Source: Bacillota bacterium (lineage in GTDB: Bacteria; Bacillota; Clostridia; Lachnospirales; Lachnospiraceae). From it: 64,000 nt of DNA. This document shows, one piece after another, positions 49,866 through 59,253 of this stretch (its first letter is position 1; each line of letters opens with the position of its first letter). The stretch lies in the NCBI GenBank assembly GCA_023409535.1, contig JAEYGZ010000034.1, positions 1 through 64,000 of the forward strand, given 5' to 3'. The notes under the pieces were generated by a model. The model was not told the origin of the DNA. It searched no databases and worked only from the letters and a program-made list of their open reading frames with translations. Both the position numbers and the translations under genes were made by a program.

Positions 49866-50684
49866 TTGAGTGAAAACCTATATGATAAAATCAGTTTAAT
49901 GGAAGCCTTTGCTACAAAGCAGGAACGTGTCATTATTGATTTTATCCGTAATAATCCCATTAAAGATATGATTATGCTGTCAATAACAGAGTTTTCGGAA
50001 AAGGTAAACGTAGGGGATGCTACCATGCTGCGTTTTTGCAGAAAACTGGGTTTAAAGGGGTATTCAGAGTTCCGGTTCTTATTATCTCAAAATATTAAAA
50101 ACGGCGAAAGTGAGACAGGGGATGAAGCTGCCCGAATTCTGGACAATATGGTACTGGCGCTTAAATCAACCTATGATTTACTTGATTATGAACAAATAAA
50201 AAAAGCGGCAAATCTTGTGTTGCAGGCTAAGAATATTTATGCTTATGGAAGCGGCAACTCCGGACTCGCAGCACAGGAATTCCGCAACAAAGTTTTACGT
50301 TTTGGTATCAATATAATCAATTTTTCCGACAGTCATTTTCAGTTAATCAGCACTTCATTAATGAACGAAAAAGATGTTCTGGTGCTTTTTTCTGTCAGCG
50401 GACAAACCAAGGACATGGTAAACCTCGCCAAAATGGCGGCAAGACAGGGTGTGAACCTGATTGTTGTGACTAATTATTTAAAATCCCCTTTGGCAAAATT
50501 TGCAACGGCGTTGCTGTATGTCGTGGGAAAAAGCGCACCGCTTAATAGTGGTTCCCTTGTTTCTAAGGTTTCTCAATTATACGTTGTAGATGTGTTAAGC
50601 AAAGAAATTCTGCAGCAGATGGGAGACAGTGCTGAAGAGAATTTGCGCCGTACCGCTGTGGCGGTAATGGATAAGGAAATATAA
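49866..50684 (+). CDS. RpiR/MurR family transcriptional regulator
   Basis: A 272-residue regulator: N-terminal helix-turn-helix domain (1-80, 'SITEFSEKVNVGDATMLRFCRKLGLKGYSEFRFLL') and C-terminal SIS phosphosugar-binding domain (about 105-240, 'NIYAYGSGNSGLAAQEF', 'VLVLFSVSGQTKDMVNLAKMA'). It starts at TTG after GGGAGTG. It senses a sugar phosphate and most likely controls the downstream mannoside locus through the 48-bp palindrome at 50785-50832. It has its own promoter and terminator. Confidence 0.92.
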   Translation: MSENLYDKISLMEAFATKQERVIIDFIRNNPIKDMIMLSITEFSEKVNVGDATMLRFCRKLGLKGYSEFRFLLSQNIKNGESETGDEAARILDNMVLALKSTYDLLDYEQIKKAANLVLQAKNIYAYGSGNSGLAAQEFRNKVLRFGINIINFSDSHFQLISTSLMNEKDVLVLFSVSGQTKDMVNLAKMAARQGVNLIVVTNYLKSPLAKFATALLYVVGKSAPLNSGSLVSKVSQLYVVDVLSKEILQQMGDSAEENLRRTAVAVMDKEI

Positions 50685-50716
50685 AGGGTTAGCTATTTAT
50701 AGTATAGTAAATAATA

Positions 50717-50749
50717 ACACACCGTAAAGTATGAAACTTTGGGGTGTGT
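50717..50749 (+). terminator. Terminator of the RpiR gene
   Basis: ACACACC with GGTGTGT, and an inner AAAG/CTTT pair, followed by ATTTTTATG. Confidence 0.8.
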
Positions 50750-50783
50750 ATTTTTATGTCTTCACAAAAAAAATTAAATGCAG

Positions 50784-50832
50784 TTGACTTGAACTTTCAT
50801 TTTTAGTATAATAAAAATGAAAGTTCAAGTCA
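50784..50832 (+). promoter_or_regulatory. Promoter embedded in a perfect 48-bp inverted repeat
   Basis: TTGACT (50784-50789), 17 bp and TATAAT (50807-50812) form the promoter of the mannoside operon. Two exact 21-bp arms, 50785-50805 (TGACTTGAACTTTCA...) and 50812-50832 (its reverse complement), flank a 6-bp loop GTATAA that forms most of the -10. The -35 is in the left arm and the expected transcription start in the right arm. This is a strong candidate operator for the RpiR protein encoded upstream. Confidence 0.85.
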
Positions 50833-50863
50833 TTTATATGTTATAAATAAAGGAGGTATTTGT

Positions 50864-52192
50864 ATGAAAAAGTTATATTGTGTTATTTTGTCTCTCTGTA
50901 TCATAGCAGCAAGCATGGTGGGATGTAAGTCTGCTGACAATCAAGAATCACCTGCTGCAACACCCTCACCGGCCGATGCAGCACCCACATCGTCAGCTTC
51001 AACAGGCGAAGAAACCCCCGACTCATCAGGGGAGGATCTTATCTTTTGGGGGTATTGGGACGGTGATGTAGCCAATCAAATTAATGAAATTATTACTGCA
51101 TTTAATGCCAAGACAGGCAATCATGTGCAATATGTTTGCCAGGCAGACATGATGAATACTTTCCAGGCAGCTGCGATTTCTAATGATGTGCCGGATATCA
51201 TGCTATGGGATGCCTCAGAAGTGAGACGCTATGCACGTATGGGACAATTGCTCAATATTGATGATTATATTGCAGCTGCCGGGATACCCAAAACAGATTT
51301 TAATGATGAGTCGATTCGTGAACTTACTGTAGATGATAAATTATATGGTTTCCCCATGAATCTGGATATTTGGGGCTTGTATGTTAATCTGGACATCCTT
51401 CGTAAAGCGGGCATTGAAAAAGCACCTTCCACGTGGGATGAAGTAAAAGTTGCTGCGGTAGCTTCGATGAAGGTTGACGGAGTAAAGGTTGGATTAAATA
51501 TGAAAATGGCACCCTATCTTTTTAACTCATTTTTATCGGCGAATAATGGAAAGCCTTTAAGTGATGACAATTTGACCGTGAATTTGGATGATAAGGCATT
51601 ACAGGTGTTGGATTATTTTAAAGAGTTGATCGATTCAGGAGCATACACTACAAAATATGCTGCGGAGAACGGCAGTGACGGTTTCCTCACCGGTGAAGAG
51701 GCGATGACCTTATGGCCAACCTCAATGCTTCGTACTTACAAAACCTATGGCGATCAAATTGACTTTACCTTTATGCCTATCCCCCAGGGCAGAGCTGACG
51801 GTGCGCAGGCAGGCGGTACGCAGACCAGCTGGAGTCTTGTAATTCCGGCGGCTTCAAAACATACACAGGTAGCACAGGAATTTTTAGCATTTGCGCTGCA
51901 TGACAATGAAAACAGCTTAAAGTGGTGTGATATTGTCGGTGGCTTTTCCGCTCTGAAGGCAGTTCAAAACGATGAAAAATTTGCAAATGATAGATATCTG
52001 AAAAACGTAATCGCAGACCTGGATAATCATAAAATTCGTTCCGATGTACCAGGCTTTATTAATCTGGAAGGTACCTGTTACGGACCGGAGATTGAAAAAA
52101 TGTTTGAAGGAACTCAAACTCCGGAGGATACCCTGAAGGTTATGAAAACAGAAGGTGATAAACTTTTAGCGCAGTATAGAGGAGATAATTAA
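50864..52192 (+). CDS. Carbohydrate ABC transporter substrate-binding lipoprotein (family 1)
   Basis: A 442-residue extracellular solute-binding protein. Signal peptide with lipobox MVGC (C21), a Ser/Thr/Pro/Ala linker (25-55), then the family 1 fold: 'LIFWGYWDGDVANQINEIITAFN', 'DVPDIMLWDASEVRRYARMGQLLNIDDYI', 'GFPMNLDIWGLYVNLDILRKAGI' and 'AGGTQTSWSLVIPAASKHTQ'. It captures an oligosaccharide, by context mannose-containing, for the two permeases that follow. AAAGGAGG precedes the ATG. First gene after the palindromic promoter. Confidence 0.92.
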   Translation: MKKLYCVILSLCIIAASMVGCKSADNQESPAATPSPADAAPTSSASTGEETPDSSGEDLIFWGYWDGDVANQINEIITAFNAKTGNHVQYVCQADMMNTFQAAAISNDVPDIMLWDASEVRRYARMGQLLNIDDYIAAAGIPKTDFNDESIRELTVDDKLYGFPMNLDIWGLYVNLDILRKAGIEKAPSTWDEVKVAAVASMKVDGVKVGLNMKMAPYLFNSFLSANNGKPLSDDNLTVNLDDKALQVLDYFKELIDSGAYTTKYAAENGSDGFLTGEEAMTLWPTSMLRTYKTYGDQIDFTFMPIPQGRADGAQAGGTQTSWSLVIPAASKHTQVAQEFLAFALHDNENSLKWCDIVGGFSALKAVQNDEKFANDRYLKNVIADLDNHKIRSDVPGFINLEGTCYGPEIEKMFEGTQTPEDTLKVMKTEGDKLLAQYRGDN

Positions 52193-52286
52193 TAATTTTA
52201 TAAGATTGAAACGTGGGTATGATGAAAAATATCCACATTCCGGTTTTCATAATATCTTTTAGAATTATTTTTTTGGAGAAAAGAAT

Positions 52287-53189
52287 ATGAAGCAATTGTT
52301 ATTTCTGAGAACAGCAAATCTGAAAAAGACATACCGGCGGAATCTGACAGGATGGCTGTTTATTGCACCTGCAATGATCGTATTTGTGATCTTTTTGTTT
52401 ATTCCGGCCATTACTTCGGTGTATCTTAGTTTTACCTCATACAATGTTTTTTCACTGGCAAAATTTATTGGAATAAAAAACTATACCAGGGCATTTTCCG
52501 ACACTTACTTTTTAATTGCGCTTAAAAATATTTCAATCTATGTTATCATGTTCGTCCCGTCAGTGATTATTTTATCATTTTTATTGGCTGTTCTGCTGAA
52601 TGCTAAAGTAAAAGGGATAAAGCTATTTCGTATTTTGTTTTATTTACCCTGCCTTACCTCGACTGTTGCCTCGGCAATTGTCTGGAAGTGGCTGATGAAC
52701 CCAAACAGTGGACTGTTGAACAAAATACTGGGAGTTTTCGGACTGCCACAAAGTACTTGGCTGAACGAAAGTAAAACAGCACTTGTTTCTATTGTGATTA
52801 TTTGCGTCTGGTCCGCCTTGGCAAGTAATATTATGATTTACCTGGCGGCACTTCAAAATATTCCGCAGTCTGTTTATGAGTCTGCGAAAATTGACGGTGC
52901 AGGACCGGTTCGTTGTATGCTGCAAATAACCCTGCCATTGGTGGCGCCTACCACGTTTTTTGTGATGACAATGGCTTTGATCGGCTCATTTCAAGTATTT
53001 GATCAGATCTATGTGCTTACCTCAGGCGGGCCGGCGCATGCTACAACAGTACCCATGTATTTGATTTATACGAATGCATTTAAAGAGTCTCAGATGGGCT
53101 ATGCCTGCGCACAAGCGATGATATTGTTCGTAATGATTATGACGGTAACATTTATTCAGCAGAAATTTAATAAGGAAAGCCGGATTTAA
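52287..53189 (+). CDS. Sugar ABC transporter permease (MalF/UgpA type)
   Basis: A 300-residue membrane protein with six transmembrane segments, starting 'NLTGWLFIAPAMIVFVIFLFIPAITSVYLSF', and the EAA-loop 'ESAKIDGAGPVRCMLQITLPLVAPT' that docks the ATPase. It pairs with the next permease (1-bp gap) and the upstream binding protein. No ATPase gene is nearby, as expected when a shared MsmX-type ATPase serves several importers. Confidence 0.93.
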   Translation: MKQLLFLRTANLKKTYRRNLTGWLFIAPAMIVFVIFLFIPAITSVYLSFTSYNVFSLAKFIGIKNYTRAFSDTYFLIALKNISIYVIMFVPSVIILSFLLAVLLNAKVKGIKLFRILFYLPCLTSTVASAIVWKWLMNPNSGLLNKILGVFGLPQSTWLNESKTALVSIVIICVWSALASNIMIYLAALQNIPQSVYESAKIDGAGPVRCMLQITLPLVAPTTFFVMTMALIGSFQVFDQIYVLTSGGPAHATTVPMYLIYTNAFKESQMGYACAQAMILFVMIMTVTFIQQKFNKESRI

Positions 53190-53190
53190 T

Positions 53191-54099
53191 ATGATTGAAA
53201 CGAATACAAAAACGAAGGTACAAAGTAAAGTACGCATCAGGCATATAGGTTCGAAGCTTGGTCATTATGCGTTATTAATTTTTTTTGCAATTGTATTTAT
53301 TATGCCGTTTTATTGGTCGGTGCTCACCTCTTTTCGTTCGAATAACCAGATATTTTCACAGGGCATCAATCTTTTTCCCGACAGTGTGACACTTGAACAT
53401 TATAGCAAGGCGTTTGAAGTTATTCCGTTTGTCCGCTACGGCCTGAATACACTTTTGATCACCGGTATGATTATTTTCAGTAATCTTGTTTTCTGCTCCA
53501 TGGCAGGATACGCTTTTGCAAAACTGGAATTTGCGGGCAAGAGGATTGTGTATCGTATGATGTTGTTCAGTATTATGATCCCGGGAACTATTTTAATGAT
53601 TCCGCAGTTCCTTATATTGGTTAAGTTTCCGCTGGCGGGTGGCAATAACATTCTTGGGCAGGGAGGATCAGGGCTTTCCGGCAGTTTACTGGGTGTTGTC
53701 CTTCCAACAGCAATCAGCATATTCAATATTATGTTTATGCGTGCATTTTATATTTCGATGCCGGACGAAGTAGGCGAAGCAGCCCGTATTGACGGTGCAG
53801 GAGAAGGCCGTATTTTCTTTCAAATATACGCGGTTCTATCCAAGCCGGCACTGGCAACACTTACAGTTTTTTGCTTTCAGGCGGGGTGGAACAGCTTTAT
53901 GTGGCCAAGCATCATTCTTCGCAGCGGTAATTTCAAGGTGTTGTCACAAGGCTTGCAATCCTTTGCATTTAATAACAATGTAGACTATGGGCCTATGATG
54001 GCGGCAACGGTTTGTGCGACAATTCCCGTAATGATTGTTTTTATGTTTGCACAAAAATATTTCATCGAGGGTATCGCATTTTCCGGCACAAAATCTTAA
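53191..54099 (+). CDS. Sugar ABC transporter permease (MalG/UgpE type)
   Basis: A 302-residue permease: 'YALLIFFAIVFIMPFYWSVLTSFRSNNQIF' first helix, six transmembrane segments, EAA-loop 'EAARIDGAGEGRIFFQIYAVLSKPA'. A short Gly-rich insertion ('LAGGNNILGQGGSGLSGS') sits in a loop near residue 150. Second half of the first importer's membrane channel. Confidence 0.93.
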   Translation: MIETNTKTKVQSKVRIRHIGSKLGHYALLIFFAIVFIMPFYWSVLTSFRSNNQIFSQGINLFPDSVTLEHYSKAFEVIPFVRYGLNTLLITGMIIFSNLVFCSMAGYAFAKLEFAGKRIVYRMMLFSIMIPGTILMIPQFLILVKFPLAGGNNILGQGGSGLSGSLLGVVLPTAISIFNIMFMRAFYISMPDEVGEAARIDGAGEGRIFFQIYAVLSKPALATLTVFCFQAGWNSFMWPSIILRSGNFKVLSQGLQSFAFNNNVDYGPMMAATVCATIPVMIVFMFAQKYFIEGIAFSGTKS

Positions 54100-54115
54100 A
54101 GAACAGGAGATTTAT

Positions 54116-56500
54116 ATGAAAGAAAAGTTCACAATTTATTTGTTACATCTTTCCCATACGGATGTAGGTTACACTGACACGCAGGAAAAAATGAAAGCGC
54201 ATCATATCGCATTTATTCGTGAAGTACTGCAGCTGATAAAGGAGAACAGGCAATTTGTATGGAATTGCGAAAGCTACTGGTGTGTACAGCAGTTTTTAAA
54301 GGTGGCATCCGATCAGGAAAAAGCAGAATTTATTGCTGCCGTTAAGAGCGGAAATATCGGTCTTTCCGCCAGCTACTTAAATCTTACGGATCTTGTACCG
54401 GAATATGTACATGATGAGATTATGAAGGAATGTGCTGCCGAGAGAAAAGAAATGGGACTGGCGGCAAAGAGCGCAATTACGGCGGATATCAATGGCTACA
54501 GCTGGGGGTATGCGGATATCCTGGCACAAAACGGCGTTGAGAATCTCATATCGTGTATGCATACCCATCATGGGTATCATCCGTTGTTCAAAAAACAGAC
54601 TCCTTTTTATTGGGAATCGCCAAAAGGGAAACGGATCCTTTGCTGGAACTGCGACCATTATAATCTTGGCAACGAGCTTGGTATCGCACAAGCTTCGTCG
54701 TTTGAATACACGATTCAGGATGGGATGACCCATCAGCAGGGAAGTGATTTTGAAAAAGCGGTGAAACGTATTCATGCCTATGTGACTTCCCTGGTGGAGC
54801 AGGAATATCCATATACCTTCGCACCGGTGTCTCTCAGCGGAAACATGACGGACAACGCGCCGCCCTCTTTAAAAATCCTGGAGTTTGTACATTTGTTTAA
54901 TGCACAAAGTGAAGAGGTACAATTGAAAATGGGTACGGTAGACGACTTTTTTGAACAGCTTGCCAGGGAAACGGAAGAAATTCCGGTCTATTCCGGTGAC
55001 TGGACAGATTGGTGGGCGGACGGTATCGGTTCTACTCCCGCAGATGTGATTCAATACCGCAATGCCGCACGCAGCTTCCACGTAATGCAGAAGATGAATT
55101 GCAGGGAAAACACACAGCTTCATCCGTATTATCAGGAGGCTTTGCATAATCTGATGTTTTACGGCGAACATACCTGGGGATATTCCTCCTCAATTACGGA
55201 GCCGTTTCATCCACAGGTGAATAATCTGGACCAGTGGAAACGCCTGTATGCATTAAAGGCCAGCGAGGCCGTGGCTATCATCCGGGAAACTGTGCAGCAG
55301 TCCTTGGGAGAAACAGCGATATCACTGCATAAAACGCTTAAATTCCGTGCGGTAAATCCTCATGAAATTAACTTTGAAGGAATGTTTACCTGCGATCTGG
55401 AGCACTTTTACGGCTACCATCATTTTGATGTGATCGATGAGGAAACAGGAGAAAGCGTGGCCTTCCAGCTAAGCACCTATTCCAGGGGACCGAAGCTTTG
55501 CATCTGGCTTTCTCTTACTCCGGGGCAGACAAAGACCTTTGCGCTGAAGGAACTGCCGGCAAAGCCTCTTGTGTCCGCAGGCAGGAAGGCACCGACAGGG
55601 ATCGAAGGGATCAACGACCTGTACTGGCGGATTTGCGAAGATTTAGAAAACGGCGGCTGTATCAGCATTGACGGTATTGAAAATAATTTCTTTAAAATTG
55701 CTTTTGAACCTGGGAAAGGAATCAGCTCCATTTACAGCAGGCAGGAAGAGAAGGAGCTGATTGATACGCAGCTTCCATATACTGCATTTACTCCTGTATA
55801 TGAAGTAACAGAAAGGGATATTGCCGAGGATTATTTGCGGGTCAGACGTAATATGGGCAGAAACCGCAAGGCTGTGCGGACACACCGAAGCGCGGGCAGC
55901 CTGTATGATGTAAAGGTTCTTGAGAACGGCAGGCTCTATTCCCGTGCGGAGCTTAAATACCGTATGGACGGCGTACAGGAGTGCAGTCTGATTGTTACGG
56001 CCTATAAGCTTGCACCAAAAATTGATTTTGACTTCCGTGTGCACAAAAACAGTGTTTGGGAGCCTGAGAATTTATATTTGGCCCTGCCTTTCACGGCGCA
56101 GGAAATCTATATCGACAAAGCCGGTGCCGTTATGCGCCCCCGTATCGACCAGCTTCCGGGCACATGTGTGGACTTTTATGCAGTACAGAATGGCATTGCC
56201 TATTGCTCGGAAAGCAGCAGTATTATGATTACAGCTCCTGATGCGCCGCTTGTCAGCCTCGGCACACTGAAAGCACATCCCATTAAGCTGATGGGAGAAG
56301 GTGCCGCAAACTGCGATGAGGTTTATTCCTGGGTCATGAATAATTTTTGGGAAACTAATTTTAAAGCAAGTCTTGGCGGTTTTCACCAGTTCAGCTACAG
56401 CTTGAATTTGATGCAGGGCGGTAATATTGCAGACGTCTTTCAAAAGGGTGAAGCAATCAATGAGAATGTACTGCAGTTTTATATGTTTCATGAAGGATAA
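54116..56500 (+). CDS. GH38-type alpha-mannosidase
   Basis: A 794-residue cytoplasmic glycosidase with no signal peptide. The GH38 catalytic N-terminal domain shows the zinc-binding H14 and D16 in LSHTDVGYTD, and the probable nucleophile D124 in 'ITADINGYSWGYADIL'. C-terminal beta domains follow ('LENGGCISIDGIENNFFKIAFEPGKGISSIY', 'CSLIVTAYKLAPKIDFDFRVHKNSVWEPENLYLALPF'). GH38 enzymes remove alpha-mannose residues from glycans. ATG 54116 follows AGGAG, 16 bp after the permease gene. It probably trims imported mannosides to mannose. The nearest characterised subfamily is not decidable by eye. Confidence 0.88.
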   Translation: MKEKFTIYLLHLSHTDVGYTDTQEKMKAHHIAFIREVLQLIKENRQFVWNCESYWCVQQFLKVASDQEKAEFIAAVKSGNIGLSASYLNLTDLVPEYVHDEIMKECAAERKEMGLAAKSAITADINGYSWGYADILAQNGVENLISCMHTHHGYHPLFKKQTPFYWESPKGKRILCWNCDHYNLGNELGIAQASSFEYTIQDGMTHQQGSDFEKAVKRIHAYVTSLVEQEYPYTFAPVSLSGNMTDNAPPSLKILEFVHLFNAQSEEVQLKMGTVDDFFEQLARETEEIPVYSGDWTDWWADGIGSTPADVIQYRNAARSFHVMQKMNCRENTQLHPYYQEALHNLMFYGEHTWGYSSSITEPFHPQVNNLDQWKRLYALKASEAVAIIRETVQQSLGETAISLHKTLKFRAVNPHEINFEGMFTCDLEHFYGYHHFDVIDEETGESVAFQLSTYSRGPKLCIWLSLTPGQTKTFALKELPAKPLVSAGRKAPTGIEGINDLYWRICEDLENGGCISIDGIENNFFKIAFEPGKGISSIYSRQEEKELIDTQLPYTAFTPVYEVTERDIAEDYLRVRRNMGRNRKAVRTHRSAGSLYDVKVLENGRLYSRAELKYRMDGVQECSLIVTAYKLAPKIDFDFRVHKNSVWEPENLYLALPFTAQEIYIDKAGAVMRPRIDQLPGTCVDFYAVQNGIAYCSESSSIMITAPDAPLVSLGTLKAHPIKLMGEGAANCDEVYSWVMNNFWETNFKASLGGFHQFSYSLNLMQGGNIADVFQKGEAINENVLQFYMFHEG

Positions 56501-56514
56501 AGGAAAGATAGAAT

Positions 56515-57396
56515 ATGAAGACTTTGGGGATTGACCTCGGCGGTACGCAGATTAAATATGGTATCGTCGAAAACGGAACTGTTCTGGAGAGTGCAAAATG
56601 TGACACCCCTTCAGGTGGAGGCTATCGTGAGACCTTGGATGAAATGATTGCAATTTCGCGGTATATGCTGGAAAGCAATCCGGATATTGACCATATTGGT
56701 CTGGCAGCACCGGGTATTATTGATACCGGTGCCGGAATAATTCGCTACTCCAATAATTTTAACTGGCAGGAAGCTCCGGTTTGCGGTGACCTGCAGCAGG
56801 CCGTAGGGAAAAAAGTAAAAATTGCGAATGACGCGCAGTGCGCTGCGCTGGCTGAGGCATTGTATGGGGCCGGCAGAGGCTTTCCAAGAGTTGCAATGTT
56901 TACGATTGGCACAGGGGTAGGCGGCGGCTTCATCCGTGACGGAAAGCTGGAAACAGACAGTTACGGTTCTATGGCGTACATTTTCGGGCACTCGGTCATA
57001 GAATTTGACGGCAAGCTTTGTAATTGCGGCAGGCGCGGCTGTCTGGAGACCTATGCTTCCGCCGGTGCCATTGCAAAGCGCTGGGCCAGGACTGATCAGG
57101 AAGGCATAACCGTACAGGAAATATTCGGGTTGGCACGCGAAGGCGATGCTCTGGCGGGTGAAATTGTGCGGGAGTTCCTGGAGTATCTGAGTGCGGGCGC
57201 GGTTAATATTGCAAATATTCTTCGTCCCCATGTGATTATCATTGGCGGCGGTGTCTCCGCCTCTGCCGATTTAATTGTGCCGGTGATCAACCAGGCGATG
57301 CAAAAGGGGGTATATGGATTTACGTTTGCGCCGGTGCAGGTTGCACAGGCAGAGCTGGGAAATAAAGCGGGCATTGTAGGAGCAGCAAGTATATGA
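56515..57396 (+). CDS. ROK family sugar kinase
   Basis: A 293-residue cytoplasmic ATP-dependent sugar kinase: N-terminal ATPase motif 'LGIDLGGTQIKYGIV', 'LAAPGIIDTGAG', 'GTGVGGGFI' and the zinc-binding ROK signature 'CNCGRRGCLETYASAGAI'. No DNA-binding domain, so a kinase, not a repressor. Between an alpha-mannosidase and a mannose-6-phosphate isomerase, mannokinase (mannose to mannose-6-phosphate) is the natural inference; ROK glucokinases and fructokinases look the same. Confidence 0.9.
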   Translation: MKTLGIDLGGTQIKYGIVENGTVLESAKCDTPSGGGYRETLDEMIAISRYMLESNPDIDHIGLAAPGIIDTGAGIIRYSNNFNWQEAPVCGDLQQAVGKKVKIANDAQCAALAEALYGAGRGFPRVAMFTIGTGVGGGFIRDGKLETDSYGSMAYIFGHSVIEFDGKLCNCGRRGCLETYASAGAIAKRWARTDQEGITVQEIFGLAREGDALAGEIVREFLEYLSAGAVNIANILRPHVIIIGGGVSASADLIVPVINQAMQKGVYGFTFAPVQVAQAELGNKAGIVGAASI

Positions 57397-57412
57397 AAAG
57401 GAATGGTGAGTT

Positions 57413-59131
57413 ATGGTAAATAAGCGAAATACAGGACAATATGACAAATATCCTGAGAAAAAAATAGAGGGCTATCAGGGAGTTGCCGGTTGGAAGGATA
57501 TTTGCAGCCATTTACAAACTGTTTGTAACGATGGTGTGCTTGTTGCGGAATTCTATCCGGGTGTGGATACAACTGAAATTATCAATAACCTGAAAGCAAT
57601 CGGCGGGCGTATGTTTTCTGCGGAAGACTGCATGATTACAGAGGAGGAATATCATACGCTAATCAAGCCGTATTTGACGGAGGACAGGGTCTTTGGCGTT
57701 ATGAATACCCTATGCCTGGAGGATGTATATTCTTCCCATAAAATTCAAGCGATGCGGGAGGAATTACATAACTGCGAAGGTTTAAAGATAATTTACGGAA
57801 CAGGGGCTTCCCTGATCGCACCTGCGGATGTACTGGTATACTTTGATATGTCCCGCTGGGAACTGCAGTGCCGGTACAAAAACGGTGCCGGAAACTGGCA
57901 TACGGATAATGCTTCCGAGGATAAACTGAAGAAGTATAAACAGGGATTTTTTGTCGAATGGCGGATGGCTGACAGAAAAAAACGCCAGCTTTTTGATAAG
58001 ATCGACTTTATTGCAGACACAGTACATGCCGGGGAACCTAAGATGGTGTGCGGCGACGGTTTTCGCAAGGGACTGAAGCAGTTTGCAAGGGAACCGTTCC
58101 GCTTGATGCCGTATTTTGCTCCGGAGGTATGGGGCGGGCAATGGATGAAGGAGATTTGTGATTTACCGAGGGAAGAAGAAAACTATGCCTGGGCCTTTGA
58201 CGGTGTACCGGAGGAAAACAGTATCCTGATGCGCTTTGGGGAGGTATGCCTGGAGCTGCCGTCCATCAATGTAGTTTTTTATCAGCCCGGGCAGCTGCTG
58301 GGTGACAGGGTGCATGCGAGATTCGGCGATGAATTTCCCATCCGTTTTGATTTCCTGGACACCATGGGCGGACAGAACCTGTCCTTACAGGTACATCCCT
58401 TGACAGAGTATATCCAGAATACCTTTGGCATGCATTACACACAGGATGAAAGCTATTATATCCTTGACTGTGAGGAAGAAGCCCTGGTGTATCTGGGATT
58501 AAAGGAAAATATTGATAAAGAAGAAATGCTGTCCGCGCTTCAGAAGTCACAGGAGGATGGCGTATCCTTTGAAGCGGAAAGGTTTGTAAATGCATGGCCG
58601 GCAAAAAAGCATGACCATTTTCTTATTCCGGCCGGCACAGTGCATTGCTCCGGTAAAAACACAATGGTATTGGAAATCAGTGCCACACCCTATATCTTTA
58701 CTTTCAAGCTTTGGGACTGGGAGCGTGTAGGGCTGGACGGAAAACCGCGTCCGGTGCATTTACAGCATGGAAAACAGGTGATTCAGTGGGAAAGGACAAC
58801 AAAGTGGGTGGAGGAAAATCTTATCAACCATTTTGAATTAATCTGTGAGGAACCAGGCTTTAAAGAAGAGCGGACAGGCTTGCATGAGCGGGAATTTATA
58901 GAAACACGGCGTTATACGCTGCAGGGCAAAAAGACCTTTGAAAGCGAGGGCAGCGTCAGTATGTGCAATGTTGTTGACGGGAAGGGAGTGATTGTTACTT
59001 CGCCGGATAACAGCTTTGAAGCCTTCGAGGTACATTATGCCGAGACCTTTATTATCCCGGCAGGTGTCAGACAATTTTTACTTGAACCCCTTGGCGGTGC
59101 TTGCATGGTGCTGCGGGCAACGGTGAGGTAA
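57413..59131 (+). CDS. Mannose-6-phosphate isomerase with an extra N-terminal domain
   Basis: A 572-residue protein, about 250 residues longer than short class I isomerases. Residues ~225-570 form the cupin isomerase: 'FRLMPYFAPEVWGGQWMKEIC', zinc-site Q326 and H328 in LSLQVHP, acidic ligand in the DESYYILD segment (345-352), and H411 in 'IPAGTVHCSGKNTMVLEIS'. Residues 1-220 are a separate domain ('VLVAEFYPGVDTTEIINNLKAIGGRMFSAEDCM', 'IIYGTGASLIAPADVLVYFDMSRWELQCRYKNG') resembling the nucleoside-kinase-like P-loop fold but with no Walker A. It converts mannose-6-phosphate to fructose-6-phosphate. Follows the ROK gene by 16 bp. Confidence 0.87.
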   Translation: MVNKRNTGQYDKYPEKKIEGYQGVAGWKDICSHLQTVCNDGVLVAEFYPGVDTTEIINNLKAIGGRMFSAEDCMITEEEYHTLIKPYLTEDRVFGVMNTLCLEDVYSSHKIQAMREELHNCEGLKIIYGTGASLIAPADVLVYFDMSRWELQCRYKNGAGNWHTDNASEDKLKKYKQGFFVEWRMADRKKRQLFDKIDFIADTVHAGEPKMVCGDGFRKGLKQFAREPFRLMPYFAPEVWGGQWMKEICDLPREEENYAWAFDGVPEENSILMRFGEVCLELPSINVVFYQPGQLLGDRVHARFGDEFPIRFDFLDTMGGQNLSLQVHPLTEYIQNTFGMHYTQDESYYILDCEEEALVYLGLKENIDKEEMLSALQKSQEDGVSFEAERFVNAWPAKKHDHFLIPAGTVHCSGKNTMVLEISATPYIFTFKLWDWERVGLDGKPRPVHLQHGKQVIQWERTTKWVEENLINHFELICEEPGFKEERTGLHEREFIETRRYTLQGKKTFESEGSVSMCNVVDGKGVIVTSPDNSFEAFEVHYAETFIIPAGVRQFLLEPLGGACMVLRATVR

Positions 59132-59253
59132 TAAATCAGATCATTCATCCGAACACGGAAGCAGGCTGCCGGGGAATCAAAGCTTTCACCTATTGCATCT
59201 GCAGGTTTTCTATGCTCATAAGAATCTTTCATGGGAATTTGAGGAGGAAAATA

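Noticed and set aside
55643..56491. Long minus-strand frames inside the GH38 and ROK genes
   Set aside because: Antisense shadows of well-supported genes, with no binding sites or known domains.
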